Shown: positions 51,374 to 61,980, numbered from the stretch's first letter. The stretch: DNA of 64,000 bases from Methylobacterium sp. C25 (GCF_021352225.1 NZ_JAAUVI010000008.1:1-64000), one strand, 5' to 3'. The notes: generated by a model not told the origin, from the letters alone. Program-made: numbers and translations.

Positions 51374-53308
51374 TTACGCGACGCTGCGCTGCTGATCCCC
51401 CTGACTCTGCGGTACGGTCTCGGCTCCGACGCCGGACAGCGCCTCGATCTCCTCATGCGGCAGCGGTTTCTGGAACAGGTAGCCCTGCATGAACCGGCAG
51501 CCGGCCGAGCGCAGCAGAAGCATCTGATCAGCAGTTTCGACACCCTCGACGACGCAGGAGAAGCCGAGATTGCGCGCCAGATCGATGATGGCGCGGATGA
51601 TGTTGAGCGAGGCTTGGTCCTCGCAGATGCCGGTCACGAAGCTGCGGTCGATCTTCAGCCTGGTGATCGGCAGCTTGTGCACGTAGCTCAGGCTCGAATA
51701 GCCGGTACCGAAATCGTCGAGGGCGATGTGGACCCCGAGCGCCTTCAGCTCGGTGAGCGCATCACGTGCGTCGACGAGGTCGCGCATCAGGCCGGTCTCG
51801 GTCAGTTCGAACATGATCCGATCCGGCGCGACGCCGCTCTCCCGAACGATGTTCTTGATATCCGCCCGGCAGGCGCTCGATGCGATGTCGTGCGCCGAGA
51901 GATTGAACGACAGGCTCATCTCCACGGGCCACGCGGCCATGTCGGCGAGCGCTTTTCGCAGCAGCGCCCGCGTCACGTCGCGGATCAGGCCGCTTCGCTC
52001 AGCGACGACGATGAAGTCGCCCGGCGATACCTGTCCGATGGTCGGGCTGGTCCAGCGGGCGAGCGCCTCGTAGGCGTCGACGCGCTGCTCCACGACATCC
52101 ATGATCGGCTGGTAGACGAGGCTGAATTCGGTTTCGAGATCCGCGCTGCGCAGGGCCTGCTCGATCACGGCGTGGCTGCGCAGCTGCGCCTCGTGCTCCA
52201 GGGCAAAGCAGATCGCCGTGCCCCGGCTGACTTCCTTTGCGTGGTAGAGCGCATGGTCGGCACGCTCGACCAGCATCTCCGAGGAGGAAGCGGCATCGGG
52301 AAAGCGAGCGAACCCGACCGACGCGCCGATCTGTGCAGTCACCTCACGGAGCGCGTAAGGCCGGCGCAGCGACGCGCAGATCTCCCGTCCGATCGCGTCG
52401 GGGTCCTGTGTTCCCTCGACGATGATCCCGAACTCGTCGCCGCCGAGCCGCGCGGCCCAGCCCTTCCCTGTGAGGATCGCCGCGAGACGCGTGCCGACCT
52501 CGATCAGAACCTCGTCGCCAGCGGCATGGCCGAAGCTGTCGTTGACCGGCTTGAAGCCGTCGAGATCGACCAGGCCGACCGCGAAGGTCGTGCCGGCAGT
52601 GCCCGCCTCGGCGATCGTCTGGTCGAGCCTGGCGAAGAAGGAGCGGCGGTTCGGCAGGCCGGTGAGCGGGTCGGTATGTGCGAGATCGTGGTTCTCGGCG
52701 ATCAGCGCGGTCAGCCGGCAGAAATCGCCGTAACCCATTTTCTGCAGGAAGATCATCGCGCTGATGACGCCGGCGAAGTTCAGCGCCGTCACGACGAGCA
52801 GCACCTCTCCAGTGCTGATGAAGTAGAGCGTCAGGGGCAGAGCGGCGATGCCGACCGTCGTCGCAGCCGAGCTGAGATGCAGCAGGCAGGTCAGGCAGAC
52901 GATCATGGTGATGGTCAGGAAGAACAGCACCTGCATCTGGCTGGCGACGTCGCCGTAGCGGGTCAGCAGCACGGCCCAGAGCGAGAACCCCGCGCCGAGC
53001 GCCGAGCCGAACAGGTGCGTTCCCCGCAAGCGCCTGAACGCTGCCTCGCCCTCGAGAGGCCGATGCAGGGTCCTCACCCAGACGAAGATTCGCGCCGCAG
53101 CGAGCCCGAGCATGGCGACGAGCGGCGGAATCGTGAGGCCATGGGGTGCAATGCCGTAATGCGTGTAGGCCACCGCGACGGCGTTCACGGACAAGGTGAT
53201 CAGAAGCAGCGGGACTTGGCGCGAGAGGGCGCGAACCTGAGCGGCCGCCAAGGCCGCATCGGAATGCGGAACCGCGAATAACCGCGACAGGAAGGTCAAT
53301 CGGATCAT
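51374..53308 (-). CDS. Membrane GGDEF-EAL cyclic-di-GMP protein
   Basis: 644 aa. Five or six N-terminal helices (residues about 30-190: PLLLITLSVNAVAVAY, IPPLVAMLGLAAARIFVW, VLFFLTITMIVCLTCLL) form a membrane sensor. GGDEF: TGLPNRRSFFARL, then ARLGGDEFGIIV. EAL: YEALARW, LDDFGTGYSS and EGVETADQ, complete. It is the second dual-domain c-di-GMP enzyme in the window and may respond to an external or membrane signal. Confidence 0.92.
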   Translation of the reverse strand: MIRLTFLSRLFAVPHSDAALAAAQVRALSRQVPLLLITLSVNAVAVAYTHYGIAPHGLTIPPLVAMLGLAAARIFVWVRTLHRPLEGEAAFRRLRGTHLFGSALGAGFSLWAVLLTRYGDVASQMQVLFFLTITMIVCLTCLLHLSSAATTVGIAALPLTLYFISTGEVLLVVTALNFAGVISAMIFLQKMGYGDFCRLTALIAENHDLAHTDPLTGLPNRRSFFARLDQTIAEAGTAGTTFAVGLVDLDGFKPVNDSFGHAAGDEVLIEVGTRLAAILTGKGWAARLGGDEFGIIVEGTQDPDAIGREICASLRRPYALREVTAQIGASVGFARFPDAASSSEMLVERADHALYHAKEVSRGTAICFALEHEAQLRSHAVIEQALRSADLETEFSLVYQPIMDVVEQRVDAYEALARWTSPTIGQVSPGDFIVVAERSGLIRDVTRALLRKALADMAAWPVEMSLSFNLSAHDIASSACRADIKNIVRESGVAPDRIMFELTETGLMRDLVDARDALTELKALGVHIALDDFGTGYSSLSYVHKLPITRLKIDRSFVTGICEDQASLNIIRAIIDLARNLGFSCVVEGVETADQMLLLRSAGCRFMQGYLFQKPLPHEEIEALSGVGAETVPQSQGDQQRSVA

Positions 53309-53431
53309 GAGCGCCGAGCCGGTCGCGAGAAATCGCCGGTCGGGCCATCACAATCAGCCAAGTCCTAACGTTTCGGTACTGGCGAATGAACGCAGTTCAC
53401 ATCAACGGCAGCCGGCATCGCAAATAAGAAA

Positions 53432-53453
53432 GGGGCCGGATCGCTCCGGCCCC
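53432..53453 (-). terminator. Intrinsic terminator after glnA
   Basis: Stem GGGGCCGGA (53432-53440) with TCCGGCCCC (53445-53453), 4-nt loop; on the minus strand TTTCTTATTTG follows. Confidence 0.85.
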
Positions 53454-53480
53454 CCTCTTCGTCCTGACGTCGTCGATCGC

Positions 53481-54890
53481 TCAGAGCGAGTAGTATTGAA
53501 CGAACTCGATCGGGTGCGGGGTCATCTCGTAGCGCAGCACCTCGGTCATCTTCAGCTCGATGAACGAGTCGATCTGGTCGTCCGAGAACACGCCGCCCTG
53601 CTTGAGGAAGGCACGGTCCTTGTCGAGGCTCTGCAGGGCCTCGCGGAGCGAGCCGCACACCGTCGGGATCTTCTTCAGCTCCTTCGGCGGCAGGTCGTAG
53701 AGATCCTTGTCCATGGCCGGACCCGGATCGATCTTGTTCATGATGCCGTCGAGGCCGGCCATCAGCAGCGCCGAGAAGGCGAGGTAGGGATTCGCCATCG
53801 GATCGGGGAAGCGGACCTCGACGCGCTTGGCCTTCGGGTTCGTCGTCCACGGGATACGGCAGGAGGCCGAGCGGTTGCGCGCCGAGTAGGCGAGCAGCAC
53901 GGGAGCCTCGTAGCCCGGCACCAGGCGCTTGTAGGAGTTGGTCGACGGGTTAGTGAAGGCGTTGAGCGCCTTGGCGTGCTTGATGATGCCGCCGATGTAC
54001 CAGAGGCACTCCTGCGAGAGGTCGGCGTACTTGTTGCCCGCGAAGAGCGGCTTGCCGCCCTTCCAGATCGACTGGTGCACGTGCATGCCCGAGCCGTTGT
54101 CGCCGTAGACGGGCTTCGGCATGAAGGTCGCCGACTTGCCGTAGCTCTGCGCCACGTTGTGGATGCAGTACTTGTAGACCTGCATGTGGTCGGCGAGCAG
54201 CGTCAGCGTGTCGAACTTCATGCCGAGCTCGTGCTGAGCCGAGGCCACCTCGTGGTGGTGCTTCTCGACCTTCACGCCCATGGACTGCATGGCGGCCAGC
54301 ATCTCGCCGCGCATGTCCTGCGCCGAATCCTGCGGGGGAACCGGGAAGTAGCCGCCCTTGGTCTGGATGCGGTGGCCGAGGTTGCCGCCCTCGTAATCGG
54401 TGAAGCCGTTCGACGGCAGTTCGGTCGAATCGAGCTCGAAGCCGGTGCGGTAGGGATCGGCGCCGAACTTGACGTCGTCGAACACGAAGAACTCGGCCTC
54501 GGGGCCGACGAAGATCGTGTCGCCGATGCCGGTCGACTTCAGGTAAGCCTCGGCGAGCTTGGCGGTCGAGCGCGGATCACGCGAGTAGGGCGCGCCGGTC
54601 GACGGCTCGAGCACGTCGCAGACGATCGACATCGTCGAGGCGGAGAAGAACGGATCCATGGTGGCGGTGACCGGATCCGGCATCAGCAGCATGTCCGACT
54701 CGTTGATCGCCTTCCAGCCGGCGATTGAGGAGCCGTCGAACATCGTGCCTTCGGAGAACAGCTCCTCGTCGACGAGCGAGACGTCGAAAGTGACGTGCTG
54801 CCACTTGCCCCGCGGATCGGTGAAGCGAAGGTCGACGTATCTGACGTCGTTGTCCTTTATCGCCTTCAGGACTTCGGCTGCGTTCTTCAT
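53481..54890 (-). CDS. glnA: Glutamine synthetase type I
   Basis: 469 aa, the canonical GSI-beta size; start at [16 protein letters not shown]. Visible: [62 protein letters not shown] and the [10 protein letters not shown] adenylylation-site region with its Tyr. It assimilates ammonia released in methylamine metabolism. The frame is open further upstream but lacks GSI-like sequence there. Confidence 0.96.
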   Translation of the reverse strand: MKNAAEVLKAIKDNDVRYVDLRFTDPRGKWQHVTFDVSLVDEELFSEGTMFDGSSIAGWKAINESDMLLMPDPVTATMDPFFSASTMSIVCDVLEPSTGAPYSRDPRSTAKLAEAYLKSTGIGDTIFVGPEAEFFVFDDVKFGADPYRTGFELDSTELPSNGFTDYEGGNLGHRIQTKGGYFPVPPQDSAQDMRGEMLAAMQSMGVKVEKHHHEVASAQHELGMKFDTLTLLADHMQVYKYCIHNVAQSYGKSATFMPKPVYGDNGSGMHVHQSIWKGGKPLFAGNKYADLSQECLWYIGGIIKHAKALNAFTNPSTNSYKRLVPGYEAPVLLAYSARNRSASCRIPWTTNPKAKRVEVRFPDPMANPYLAFSALLMAGLDGIMNKIDPGPAMDKDLYDLPPKELKKIPTVCGSLREALQSLDKDRAFLKQGGVFSDDQIDSFIELKMTEVLRYEMTPHPIEFVQYYSL

Positions 54891-55010
54891 CGTCGGCGTT
54901 CTCCTCGGGAAGGGAGCGTAGGCAAGGGAGCGTGATCGCCTCGTTCGACGGAGTGTCCGGGATCGCGGCGGATGGCCGATCTCACCGGGCCTGCTCATGG
55001 CGACGAGGCA

Positions 55011-55043
55011 GACGATCGATAGATCGTCGGGCGTGTGCCCGAC
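55011..55043 (-). other. Two overlapping, mutually exclusive hairpins upstream of glnA
   Basis: Hairpin A pairs 55011-55017 with 55022-55028 (7 bp, loop GATA). Hairpin B pairs 55026-55032 with 55037-55043 (7 bp, loop GTGT). They share 55026-55028, so both cannot form fully at once. They would be in the glnA leader if transcription starts further upstream. Confidence 0.35.
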
Positions 55044-55271
55044 GGCCCCAGGTGTCGTGCGCCCTCCCGTCGCGCACGTTGGCCGGGCGCACTGATATCC
55101 CCCGATCGCATCCGTTGCCAGACGGCCATGCAGGGGAATTTGCCGCTTTTTCAGGCAATTCCCGGGGCAATCCGTTCTCAGGGCGCGGGCAATGGCTATA
55201 CGGCCGCGCTTTCTTCGGGCATCGGATGCCCGTTCGCGCGCCAACCAGGGCAGCCTGGAGGCGCTCGCGGC

Positions 55272-55287
55272 TGGCACACGAAATGCA
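55272..55287 (+). promoter_or_regulatory. Sigma-54 (RpoN) promoter of glnII
   Basis: TGGCACACGAAATGCA matches TGGCAC-N5-TTGCW with one change and has the exact GG-N10-GC spacing of -24/-12 promoters. It lies 80 bp before the glnII ATG. NtrC-RpoN control of glnII is well known in rhizobia. Confidence 0.75.
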
Positions 55288-55366
55288 AGCGCTCGGGCGG
55301 CCGTAGACAGTCCGGCACCGCCGGGCGTCCTCAGACCGAGCAAAATCGGCGAACGAGAGATCAGGG

Positions 55367-56422
55367 ATGACGAAATACAAGCTCGAGTACATATGGCTCG
55401 ACGGCTATGAGCCGGTGCCGAACCTGCGCGGCAAAACGCAGATCAAGGCTTTCGACAGCTTCCCGACGCTCGAGCAGCTCCCGATCTGGGGCTTCGACGG
55501 CTCATCGACCAAGCAGGCTGAAGGCGGCAGCTCCGACTGCATGCTGAAGCCGATCCGTCATTTCCCCGACCCGGCCCGCAAGGACGGCGTTCTGGTGCTC
55601 TGCGAAGTCATGATGCCGGATGGCGTCACCCCGCACGTGAGCAACAAGCGCGCGACCATCCTCGACGACGAGGGTGCATGGTTCGGCTTCGAGCAGGAAT
55701 ACTTCTTCTACAAGGACGGTCGTCCGCTCGGCTTCCCGGCCCAGGGCTACCCGCCGCCGCAGGGTCCGTATTACTGCGGCGCCGGCTTCTCGGCCGTCGG
55801 TTCGGTCGCGCGCAAGATCGTCGACGAGCATCTCGACCTCTGCCTCGAGGCCGGCATCAACCACGAGGGCATCAACGCCGAGGTCGCCAAGGGCCAGTGG
55901 GAATTCCAGATCTTCGGCAAGGGCTCCAAGCGGGCGGCCGACGAGATGTGGATGGCCCGCTACCTCCTGCAGCGCCTCTGCGAGAAGTACGAGATCGACG
56001 TCGAGTATCACTGCAAGCCGCTCGGCGATACCGACTGGAATGGCTCGGGCATGCACGCCAACTTCTCGACCGAGTACATGCGCACCACGGGTGGCAAGCC
56101 GTATTTCGAGAAGCTGATGGCGGCTTTCGACAAGAACCTGATGGACCACATCGCCGTCTACGGCCCGGACAACGACAAGCGTCTGACCGGCAAGCACGAG
56201 ACCGCGCCGTGGAACAAGTTCTCCTACGGCGTGGCCGACCGCGGCGCTTCGATCCGCGTGCCACACTCCTTCGTGAAGAACGACTACAAGGGCTACCTGG
56301 AAGACCGCCGCCCCAACAGCCAAGGCGACCCCTACCAGATCGCCTCGCAGATCCTGAAGACCATTGCTGAGGCGGAAGCCGGCACCGGGTCTTCGCTCAG
56401 CGAGGCCGAAGCCGCAGCCTGA
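55367..56422 (+). CDS. glnII: Glutamine synthetase type II (eukaryotic type)
   Basis: 351 aa. [20 protein letters not shown] is the standard bacterial GSII start. [37 protein letters not shown] and [14 protein letters not shown] mark the GSII catalytic core. GSII is not adenylylated and is used under nitrogen limitation. A sigma-54 promoter precedes it and a strong terminator follows, so it is a single-gene transcript. Confidence 0.96.
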   Translation: MTKYKLEYIWLDGYEPVPNLRGKTQIKAFDSFPTLEQLPIWGFDGSSTKQAEGGSSDCMLKPIRHFPDPARKDGVLVLCEVMMPDGVTPHVSNKRATILDDEGAWFGFEQEYFFYKDGRPLGFPAQGYPPPQGPYYCGAGFSAVGSVARKIVDEHLDLCLEAGINHEGINAEVAKGQWEFQIFGKGSKRAADEMWMARYLLQRLCEKYEIDVEYHCKPLGDTDWNGSGMHANFSTEYMRTTGGKPYFEKLMAAFDKNLMDHIAVYGPDNDKRLTGKHETAPWNKFSYGVADRGASIRVPHSFVKNDYKGYLEDRRPNSQGDPYQIASQILKTIAEAEAGTGSSLSEAEAAA

Positions 56423-56449
56423 TCCCAGCGGGATCTCCCGAAATCCAGC

Positions 56450-56478
56450 GGCGCGGACCCCAGGGTCCGCGCCGTTTT
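56450..56478 (+). terminator. Intrinsic terminator after glnII
   Basis: Stem GGCGCGGACCC (56450-56460) with GGGTCCGCGCC (56463-56473), followed by GTTTTCG. Confidence 0.88.
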
Positions 56479-56484
56479 CGTTGG

Positions 56485-57393
56485 TCATTCCCCGAAGATC
56501 GACCAGCCCATGCGCTTGGTCAGCCGCTCCAGGGCGATCCTGCCGAGATGCGAGTTGCCGGCAGCATCGAGGCCCGGCGACCAGACCGCGATCGAGGCGG
56601 TGCCCGGAGCGATGGCGAGGATGCCCCCGCCGACGCCACTCTTGCCCGGCAGGCCGACGCGATAGGCGAAGTCGCCCGAGCCGTCGTAATGGCCGCAGGT
56701 GAGCATGATCGCGTTGATGCGGCGCGCGCGCTCGGGAGAGATCACCAGCAGTCCCGTCGAGGGGTTGCGTCCGCTATGGGCGAGGTAGCGGCCGGCCATG
56801 GCGAGCTGCCGGCACGACATGGCGATGGCGCAGTGGTGGAAATAGACGCCGAGCGTGTAGTCGACCGGGTTGTCCAACACCCCGTAGGACTTCATGAAAT
56901 TGGCGAGCGCGACGTTGCGGAAGCCCGTGCGCTTCTCCGACGCCGCCACCGCCTCGTCGATGGTGATCGACGAATCCTCGGCCAGGAATTGCAGAAAGCG
57001 CAGGATCTCGCCGAGTGCCTCGCGCGGCTCGTGGCCGGAGAGGATCGCATCCGTGACCGCGATGGCGCCCGCATTGATGAAGGGGTTGCGGGGGACGCCC
57101 TTCTCCAGTTCCAGCTGGACGATCGAGTTGAACGGGTTGCCCGAGGGCTCGCGGCCGACGCGCTTCCACAGCCGGTCGCCGATCTTGCCCAGCGCCAGCG
57201 TCAGCGTGAACACCTTGGTGATGCTCTGCACCGAGAACGGCGTATCGCTGTCGCCGGCAGCCGCGAACTGACCATCCGCGCCGATCACGGCGATGCCGAA
57301 GGCCTGCCGATCGGCACGGGCGAGCTCGGGAATGTAGGTGGCGACCTCGCCGCGATCCGGCCGCAGCCGCATCTCCTCTGCGATCTCGCTCAC
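56485..57393 (-). CDS. glsA: Glutaminase
   Basis: 302 aa, the usual bacterial glutaminase size. The catalytic [16 protein letters not shown] (SxxK) is near residue 55-70. [25 protein letters not shown] and [20 protein letters not shown] are family signatures, and the C-terminal [16 protein letters not shown] closes the site. It hydrolyses glutamine to glutamate plus ammonia, and its presence among glutamine genes fits recycling of glutamate needed by GmaS. Confidence 0.95.
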   Translation of the reverse strand: MSEIAEEMRLRPDRGEVATYIPELARADRQAFGIAVIGADGQFAAAGDSDTPFSVQSITKVFTLTLALGKIGDRLWKRVGREPSGNPFNSIVQLELEKGVPRNPFINAGAIAVTDAILSGHEPREALGEILRFLQFLAEDSSITIDEAVAASEKRTGFRNVALANFMKSYGVLDNPVDYTLGVYFHHCAIAMSCRQLAMAGRYLAHSGRNPSTGLLVISPERARRINAIMLTCGHYDGSGDFAYRVGLPGKSGVGGGILAIAPGTASIAVWSPGLDAAGNSHLGRIALERLTKRMGWSIFGE

Positions 57394-57457
57394 GACGTCG
57401 TTGAGATGGGGCAGGGGACGGCTCGCAGTCGGGTCGGAGGGGGCGAGAAAGGGGCGC

Positions 57458-58237
57458 TCAGGCGCGCCCGAAGCTCGCAGCCGGCAAGGCGCCGTCGTCG
57501 TGCAGCATGCGTGCCGCCGCCTCGAAACCGGCCCAGGCCGCGAAGGCGAGACGGCTGCCGGTGCTGACCCGGCGCACGCCGAGCGCGGCGAGATCGGCGA
57601 TGCGCATCTCCGGCGAGAGCAGGAGGACGTTCACGGGCTTCGGCGCGACGGCCTGGACGATCTCGCGGATCGCACCGGGGTCGGAGAAGCCCGGCGCGTA
57701 GAGGCAGTCGGCACCGGCTTGAGCATAGGCGACGAGCCGCTCGATGGCTGGCCCGAGCTCCTTGCGCCCAATCAGAAATCCCTCGCTGCGACCGACGAGG
57801 ATGGCGTCCCGGTCGATTGCGTCCATCGCCGCACGTGCCGCCGCAATGCGTTCGACGGCGAGAGCCTTGTCGTAGAGCGCGTCGCCCGTGCGATCCTCGA
57901 TCGACAGCCCGGCGATGCCGGTCTCGAGGGCAAGGGCGACATTGCCGGCCACGCCCTCGGGATCATCGGCGAAACCGGATTCGAAATCCGCGTTCACGGG
58001 CAGATCCGTCGCTGCGCAAAGGGCGCGAAGATGGTCGAGCACCACCTCGCGGGTCACCGAGCGGTCGTCGAGACCAGCGCTCCAGGCTAGGCCGGCACTC
58101 GTCGAAGCGAGTGCCTTGAAACCGAGCTTTTCCAGCCGCTTGAGGCTGCCGATGTCCCAGGGGTTGGGAAGGGCGAAGCAACCCTGCGCATGCAGGGCGC
58201 GGAAGGCGATGCGCGCGGCTGTCGCCTTCGCGCTCAT
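57458..58237 (-). CDS. PEP mutase/isocitrate lyase superfamily protein
   Basis: 259 aa from [15 protein letters not shown], whose ATG lies one base after the PII stop. [35 protein letters not shown] and [20 protein letters not shown] mark the PEPM/ICL TIM barrel, with acidic Mg ligands. The ICL loop motif KKCGH is absent, so it is not isocitrate lyase. Family members include 2-methylisocitrate lyase-like and oxaloacetate decarboxylase-like enzymes; the substrate here is unknown. Tight coupling to a PII gene is notable. Confidence 0.85.
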   Translation of the reverse strand: MSAKATAARIAFRALHAQGCFALPNPWDIGSLKRLEKLGFKALASTSAGLAWSAGLDDRSVTREVVLDHLRALCAATDLPVNADFESGFADDPEGVAGNVALALETGIAGLSIEDRTGDALYDKALAVERIAAARAAMDAIDRDAILVGRSEGFLIGRKELGPAIERLVAYAQAGADCLYAPGFSDPGAIREIVQAVAPKPVNVLLLSPEMRIADLAALGVRRVSTGSRLAFAAWAGFEAAARMLHDDGALPAASFGRA

Positions 58238-58238
58238 G

Positions 58239-58619
<381 letters not shown>

Positions 58620-58774
58620 CTAGCACCGCCTCTTGAGGATCGCCACGACGTTTTGCTGTGGCCCTCGCGCAAACTGCGCAAGCCTTGAGCAGAAAATGCA
58701 CAACATTCGAGCATTTTGCCGCAATTCGCCCATCCCGCAGGCAGGCCTGGACCGTGTGCGAGCAGGAGCCATCC

Positions 58775-60292
58775 ATGACCACCACCCGTCTGCTGACAGT
58801 CGACGCAATGCGATGCGTCGACGAGACCGCGATCTCGAGCGGCATCGCCGGCTACACGCTGATGCGCAATGCCGGGGCGGCGGTGGCAGAGCGGGCGCGG
58901 GCGCGACTGCCCGTCAGCGGGCGGGTTCTGATCCTGTGCGGCCCCGGCAATAACGGGGGCGACGGCTTCGTGGCCGGCCGGCTTCTTGCCGAAGGCGGCT
59001 ACGCCGTGACTCTGCGCCTGCTGGGCGACGCGGCCGCCTTGTCCGGCGACGCGGCCCTCGCCGCCGCTGACTGGCGCGCGGGGGGCCATCCCGTCGCGCC
59101 GGCGCTCGCACGCGACGAGGTTTCAGGATTCGATCTGATCGTCGATGCGCTCTTCGGAGCTGGATTGTCGCGGGAGATCGCGGGCGAGGCGAGGGCGGTG
59201 ATCGAGGCGGTCGACCGTTCAGGCACGCCCGTTCTCGCGGTGGACGTCCCGAGCGGGATTGATGGCGACACGGGCGAGGTGCGCGGCATCGCCCTCGCGG
59301 CCATCGAAACCGTCACCTTCGTCGCGCTGAAACCGGGCCACCTTCTGCAGCCGGGGCACTCCCTCTGCGGCGCGCTGCACGTCGCCGAGATCGGCACGGG
59401 CGAGGCGGCTCTTGCGGCGGGGCTCGCGGCCGGAGGCGCTCCGTCGTTCCGGAACGGGCCTGACCTGTGGCGCGAGGTGTTTCCGCGGCCGAGCGCGCAG
59501 GGCCACAAATACACCCGAGGCCATGCTCTCGTTCTGTCGGGACCGCCCTTCAAGACCGGGGCCGCCCGCCTCGCCGCGCGCGGCGCACTGCGGGTCGGCG
59601 CGGGGCTCGTCACGATGGTCTCGCCGAAGGCCGCGATGGCCGAGAACGCCGCCCATCTCACTGCCATCATGCTGCGCGCCTGCGACAGCCCCGACGACCT
59701 CGACGACCTGCTCACCGACGAGCGTCTCGACACGGTGCTGATCGGTCCGGGCCTCGGCATCGGCGACACGGCGCGCGACCTCGTCGTCGTGGCGGCCTCG
59801 GCCGGCCGCAAGCTCGTGCTCGATGCCGACGCACTGACGAGCTTCAAGGGTCAGGCGCCGCTGCTTGCCGAGCACCTCCGCCAGGGCGAGGCGCAGGCCG
59901 TCCTGACACCGCACGCAGGGGAATTCGCGCGGCTCTTCGCCAGCACGGGGGCGGTCGAGGAGGGGCTGAGCAAGATCGAGCGGACAAGGCGGGCGGCTGC
60001 GATCGCGGGATCGGTCGTCGTCCTGAAGGGCTCCGATACCGTGATCGCCGCGCCGGACGGCCGGGCTGCGATCAACGATCACGGTTCTCCCTATCTCGGT
60101 ACGGCCGGTTCGGGGGACGTACTCGGCGGCCTGATCGCAGGGCTGCTGGCACAGGGGATGGCGCCGTTCGAGGCGGCCTGTGCCGGCGTCTGGCTGCACG
60201 GCGATGCGGGCTTGCGGCACGGGCCGGGGCTGATCGCCGAGGACATTCCGGAGATGATGCCGGAGGTGCTGGCGGGATTGCTCGGGGCCTAA
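58775..60292 (+). CDS. nnr: Bifunctional NAD(P)HX epimerase/dehydratase
   Basis: 505 aa from the ATG at 58775 (GGAG upstream). The N-terminal half is the YjeF-N epimerase (VLILCGPGNNGGDGFVAGRL; LIVDALFGAGLSREI). The C-terminal half is the ADP/ATP-dependent dehydratase with the ribokinase-like fold (VLIGPGLGIGDTARDL; LGTAGSGDVLGGLIAGLLAQ). It repairs hydrated NADH and NADPH. It overlaps the convergent multicopper oxidase-like gene by 4 bp. Confidence 0.95.
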   Translation: MTTTRLLTVDAMRCVDETAISSGIAGYTLMRNAGAAVAERARARLPVSGRVLILCGPGNNGGDGFVAGRLLAEGGYAVTLRLLGDAAALSGDAALAAADWRAGGHPVAPALARDEVSGFDLIVDALFGAGLSREIAGEARAVIEAVDRSGTPVLAVDVPSGIDGDTGEVRGIALAAIETVTFVALKPGHLLQPGHSLCGALHVAEIGTGEAALAAGLAAGGAPSFRNGPDLWREVFPRPSAQGHKYTRGHALVLSGPPFKTGAARLAARGALRVGAGLVTMVSPKAAMAENAAHLTAIMLRACDSPDDLDDLLTDERLDTVLIGPGLGIGDTARDLVVVAASAGRKLVLDADALTSFKGQAPLLAEHLRQGEAQAVLTPHAGEFARLFASTGAVEEGLSKIERTRRAAAIAGSVVVLKGSDTVIAAPDGRAAINDHGSPYLGTAGSGDVLGGLIAGLLAQGMAPFEAACAGVWLHGDAGLRHGPGLIAEDIPEMMPEVLAGLLGA

Positions 60293-61713
60293 CTCACCTC
60301 GAAGCTCGTCCACATCCCCGTGTCGAACCGCTCCAGCACCGTGGAGCTGATCAGCCAGCGCCCCGGATTGTCGGCGAGGAAGGCGATGCGGGCGGTCTTC
60401 CCGTCTAGGAGCTGGAAGGTGTCGAGCCAGTAGGGCTCCCAGCCATCGTCGAGCGGGTGGAGCAGCCGGAAGGCGTGGCCGTGGACGTGCAGCGTCTGCA
60501 GGAACGCCGTATCGTTGCGCACCGCGAGCACCACGACCTGACCACGCTTCACCGAGAAGGCCGGTGCGGCGCCCGCGGTGCCGCTGGCTCCGTTGATCTG
60601 CCAGATCCGGGTCGGATCGCCGGTGAAGGCCGGCTCCGTGCCCGGCTTGTCCTTGTCGATCCGCGCGCCACCCGTGAGGACGAGATCGCGGCGAAACGCG
60701 CTCTGAAGCTTCACTTCGGCCGGCAGGAGGCTGTTGTTGCCGATAAGCGCGATCGGCGGCAGCGCGCTGCGCCGTTGCAGCGGCGCGCCCTTGGCGGTGA
60801 GGGTCGCCAGGGCCAGGCCCTGTCCGATCAGGGCATTGATCGTCACCGCCGCACCCGGCTCCGTCGGCATGTCGAGCAGCAGGTCGTAGCGAGTGCCTGG
60901 CGCGAAGGGCAGGGTGGCGCGCAGGGGCTCGAACAGATCGGTCGGCTGGCCATCGACGGCTACGACATAGGCCTTGGCCCCGTCGAAGCGGATGCGCGTC
61001 GCACGCGCGTTGCAGGCATTGGCGAGCCGCAGCCGCAGGCGGCTTCCCGGCGGCACCTCGACGGCCTCCGGGATCGGCCGGCCATTGACGGTGACGAGAT
61101 TGCCGAGCCGGCCCGAGGCGGCAGCGAAGGCGAGCTGGCCAAAGGGGAGGGGCTGTCCGTCATCCTCCAGCCGCACGTCCTGCAGCAGGAAGGTCAGGTC
61201 GCGGTCGGTGGGAGGCGGCGTCGCCTCCTCGACGACGAGCATACCGGCGAGGCCGCGGCCCGACGGCTCGCTCGATCCGCCGACGACGAGGGGCCGGATC
61301 ACCGAGGTGCCGGCATCGGGCGGCGTGAACTGGTAGGTGAAGCTCGCCCCCGGCGCGATCGGCGGCTGCGTGACCCCGCCGACGCCGTCCATGGCGTTGG
61401 TGTTGCGCACGCCGTGCCAGTGCAGCGAGAGCGGCTTGTCGGTCTTGTTGTCGAGCTTCAGCCGGACGGCCTCGCCCTTCCGGATCCGGAGAACCGGCGG
61501 CGCCGATTTCCCGTCGAAGCACCAGACCGGCGTCTCCTTGGCCGGCTCGGGCTTCAGCCGCGCCTGGCCGGGCGCCGCGGTCCAGGTGGTTTCGGCCGGG
61601 GGAGCGGACGGCGTGCCCTGCGCGACCGAGGGCCGCGGCAGCCAGGCGAGGGCAGCGACGCCTCCGAGCAGAGCGCGTCGCGACGGTCCTGTCGTGGCTT
61701 TGCGTGGCGGCAT
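60289..61713 (-). CDS. Multicopper oxidase homologue lacking copper ligands
   Basis: 474 aa. A Tat-type leader (SRRALLGGVAALAWLPRP) predicts export. Three cupredoxin domains are visible. The first His pair (HWHG, 98-101) is kept, and LHVHGHAF keeps three His. The second pair is replaced by RPL at about 140-142. The C-terminal HCH-x3-H region reads SST at 456-458 and Arg at 462, so the type 1 Cys and several type 3 ligands are gone. It cannot be a normal laccase or CueO; FtsP/SufI, also copper-free, is the best-known parallel. Role unknown. Confidence 0.85.
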   Translation of the reverse strand: MPPRKATTGPSRRALLGGVAALAWLPRPSVAQGTPSAPPAETTWTAAPGQARLKPEPAKETPVWCFDGKSAPPVLRIRKGEAVRLKLDNKTDKPLSLHWHGVRNTNAMDGVGGVTQPPIAPGASFTYQFTPPDAGTSVIRPLVVGGSSEPSGRGLAGMLVVEEATPPPTDRDLTFLLQDVRLEDDGQPLPFGQLAFAAASGRLGNLVTVNGRPIPEAVEVPPGSRLRLRLANACNARATRIRFDGAKAYVVAVDGQPTDLFEPLRATLPFAPGTRYDLLLDMPTEPGAAVTINALIGQGLALATLTAKGAPLQRRSALPPIALIGNNSLLPAEVKLQSAFRRDLVLTGGARIDKDKPGTEPAFTGDPTRIWQINGASGTAGAAPAFSVKRGQVVVLAVRNDTAFLQTLHVHGHAFRLLHPLDDGWEPYWLDTFQLLDGKTARIAFLADNPGRWLISSTVLERFDTGMWTSFEVS

Positions 61714-61895
61714 GGCACCCGGATGCTCGAGAGAGACGGTGCGCTCCGGCCGAAGCGCAGAGGGCTACTTAGCGGCGGCCGGGCCCCGTCGCCAACACGA
61801 GGCGGCCCCATGCGAAGTTTTTTGCTGCAGTCGGAAATGTGCGTGTTATAGAGCCGCCCCTGTGCGGTCGGACGTGTGCCTCCTCGCAGGTGCCC

Positions 61896-61980
61896 GCGGG
61901 CGTGGCGGAACTGGTAGACGCGCTGGATTTAGGTTCCAGTGTCGCAAGACGTGGGGGTTCGAGCCCCTCCGCCCGCACCA
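61896..61980 (+). tRNA. tRNA-Leu (anticodon UAG)
   Basis: 85 nt with CCA encoded. The acceptor stem GCGGGCG (61896-61902) pairs with CGCCCGC before ACCA. The anticodon arm CTGGA-TTTAGGT-TCCAG (61923-61939) places the anticodon TAG at 61930-61932. A long variable arm is present, as in tRNA-Leu, and the T arm GGGGGTTCGAGCCCC is canonical. It reads CUA and other CUN leucine codons. Confidence 0.97.

Larger units (their letters stand above)
54891..55366. promoter_or_regulatory. 476-bp divergent glnA-glnII regulatory region
   Basis: No supported gene. It contains a sigma-54-type promoter in front of glnII (55272-55287) and overlapping small hairpins at 55011-55043 on the glnA side. A near-palindrome with GTGCG and CGCAC arms lies at about 55058-55078, but its spacing does not fit the usual NtrC site. 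Confidence 0.6.

Noticed and set aside
55058..55078. NtrC-binding site upstream of glnII
   Set aside because: The GTGCG/CGCAC arms are separated too widely compared with the accepted NtrC dyad.
58693..58717. Inverted repeat AAAATGC-N11-GCATTTT between glnB and nnr as an operator
   Set aside because: Arms are short and the spacer long; it matches no known site and may be chance.
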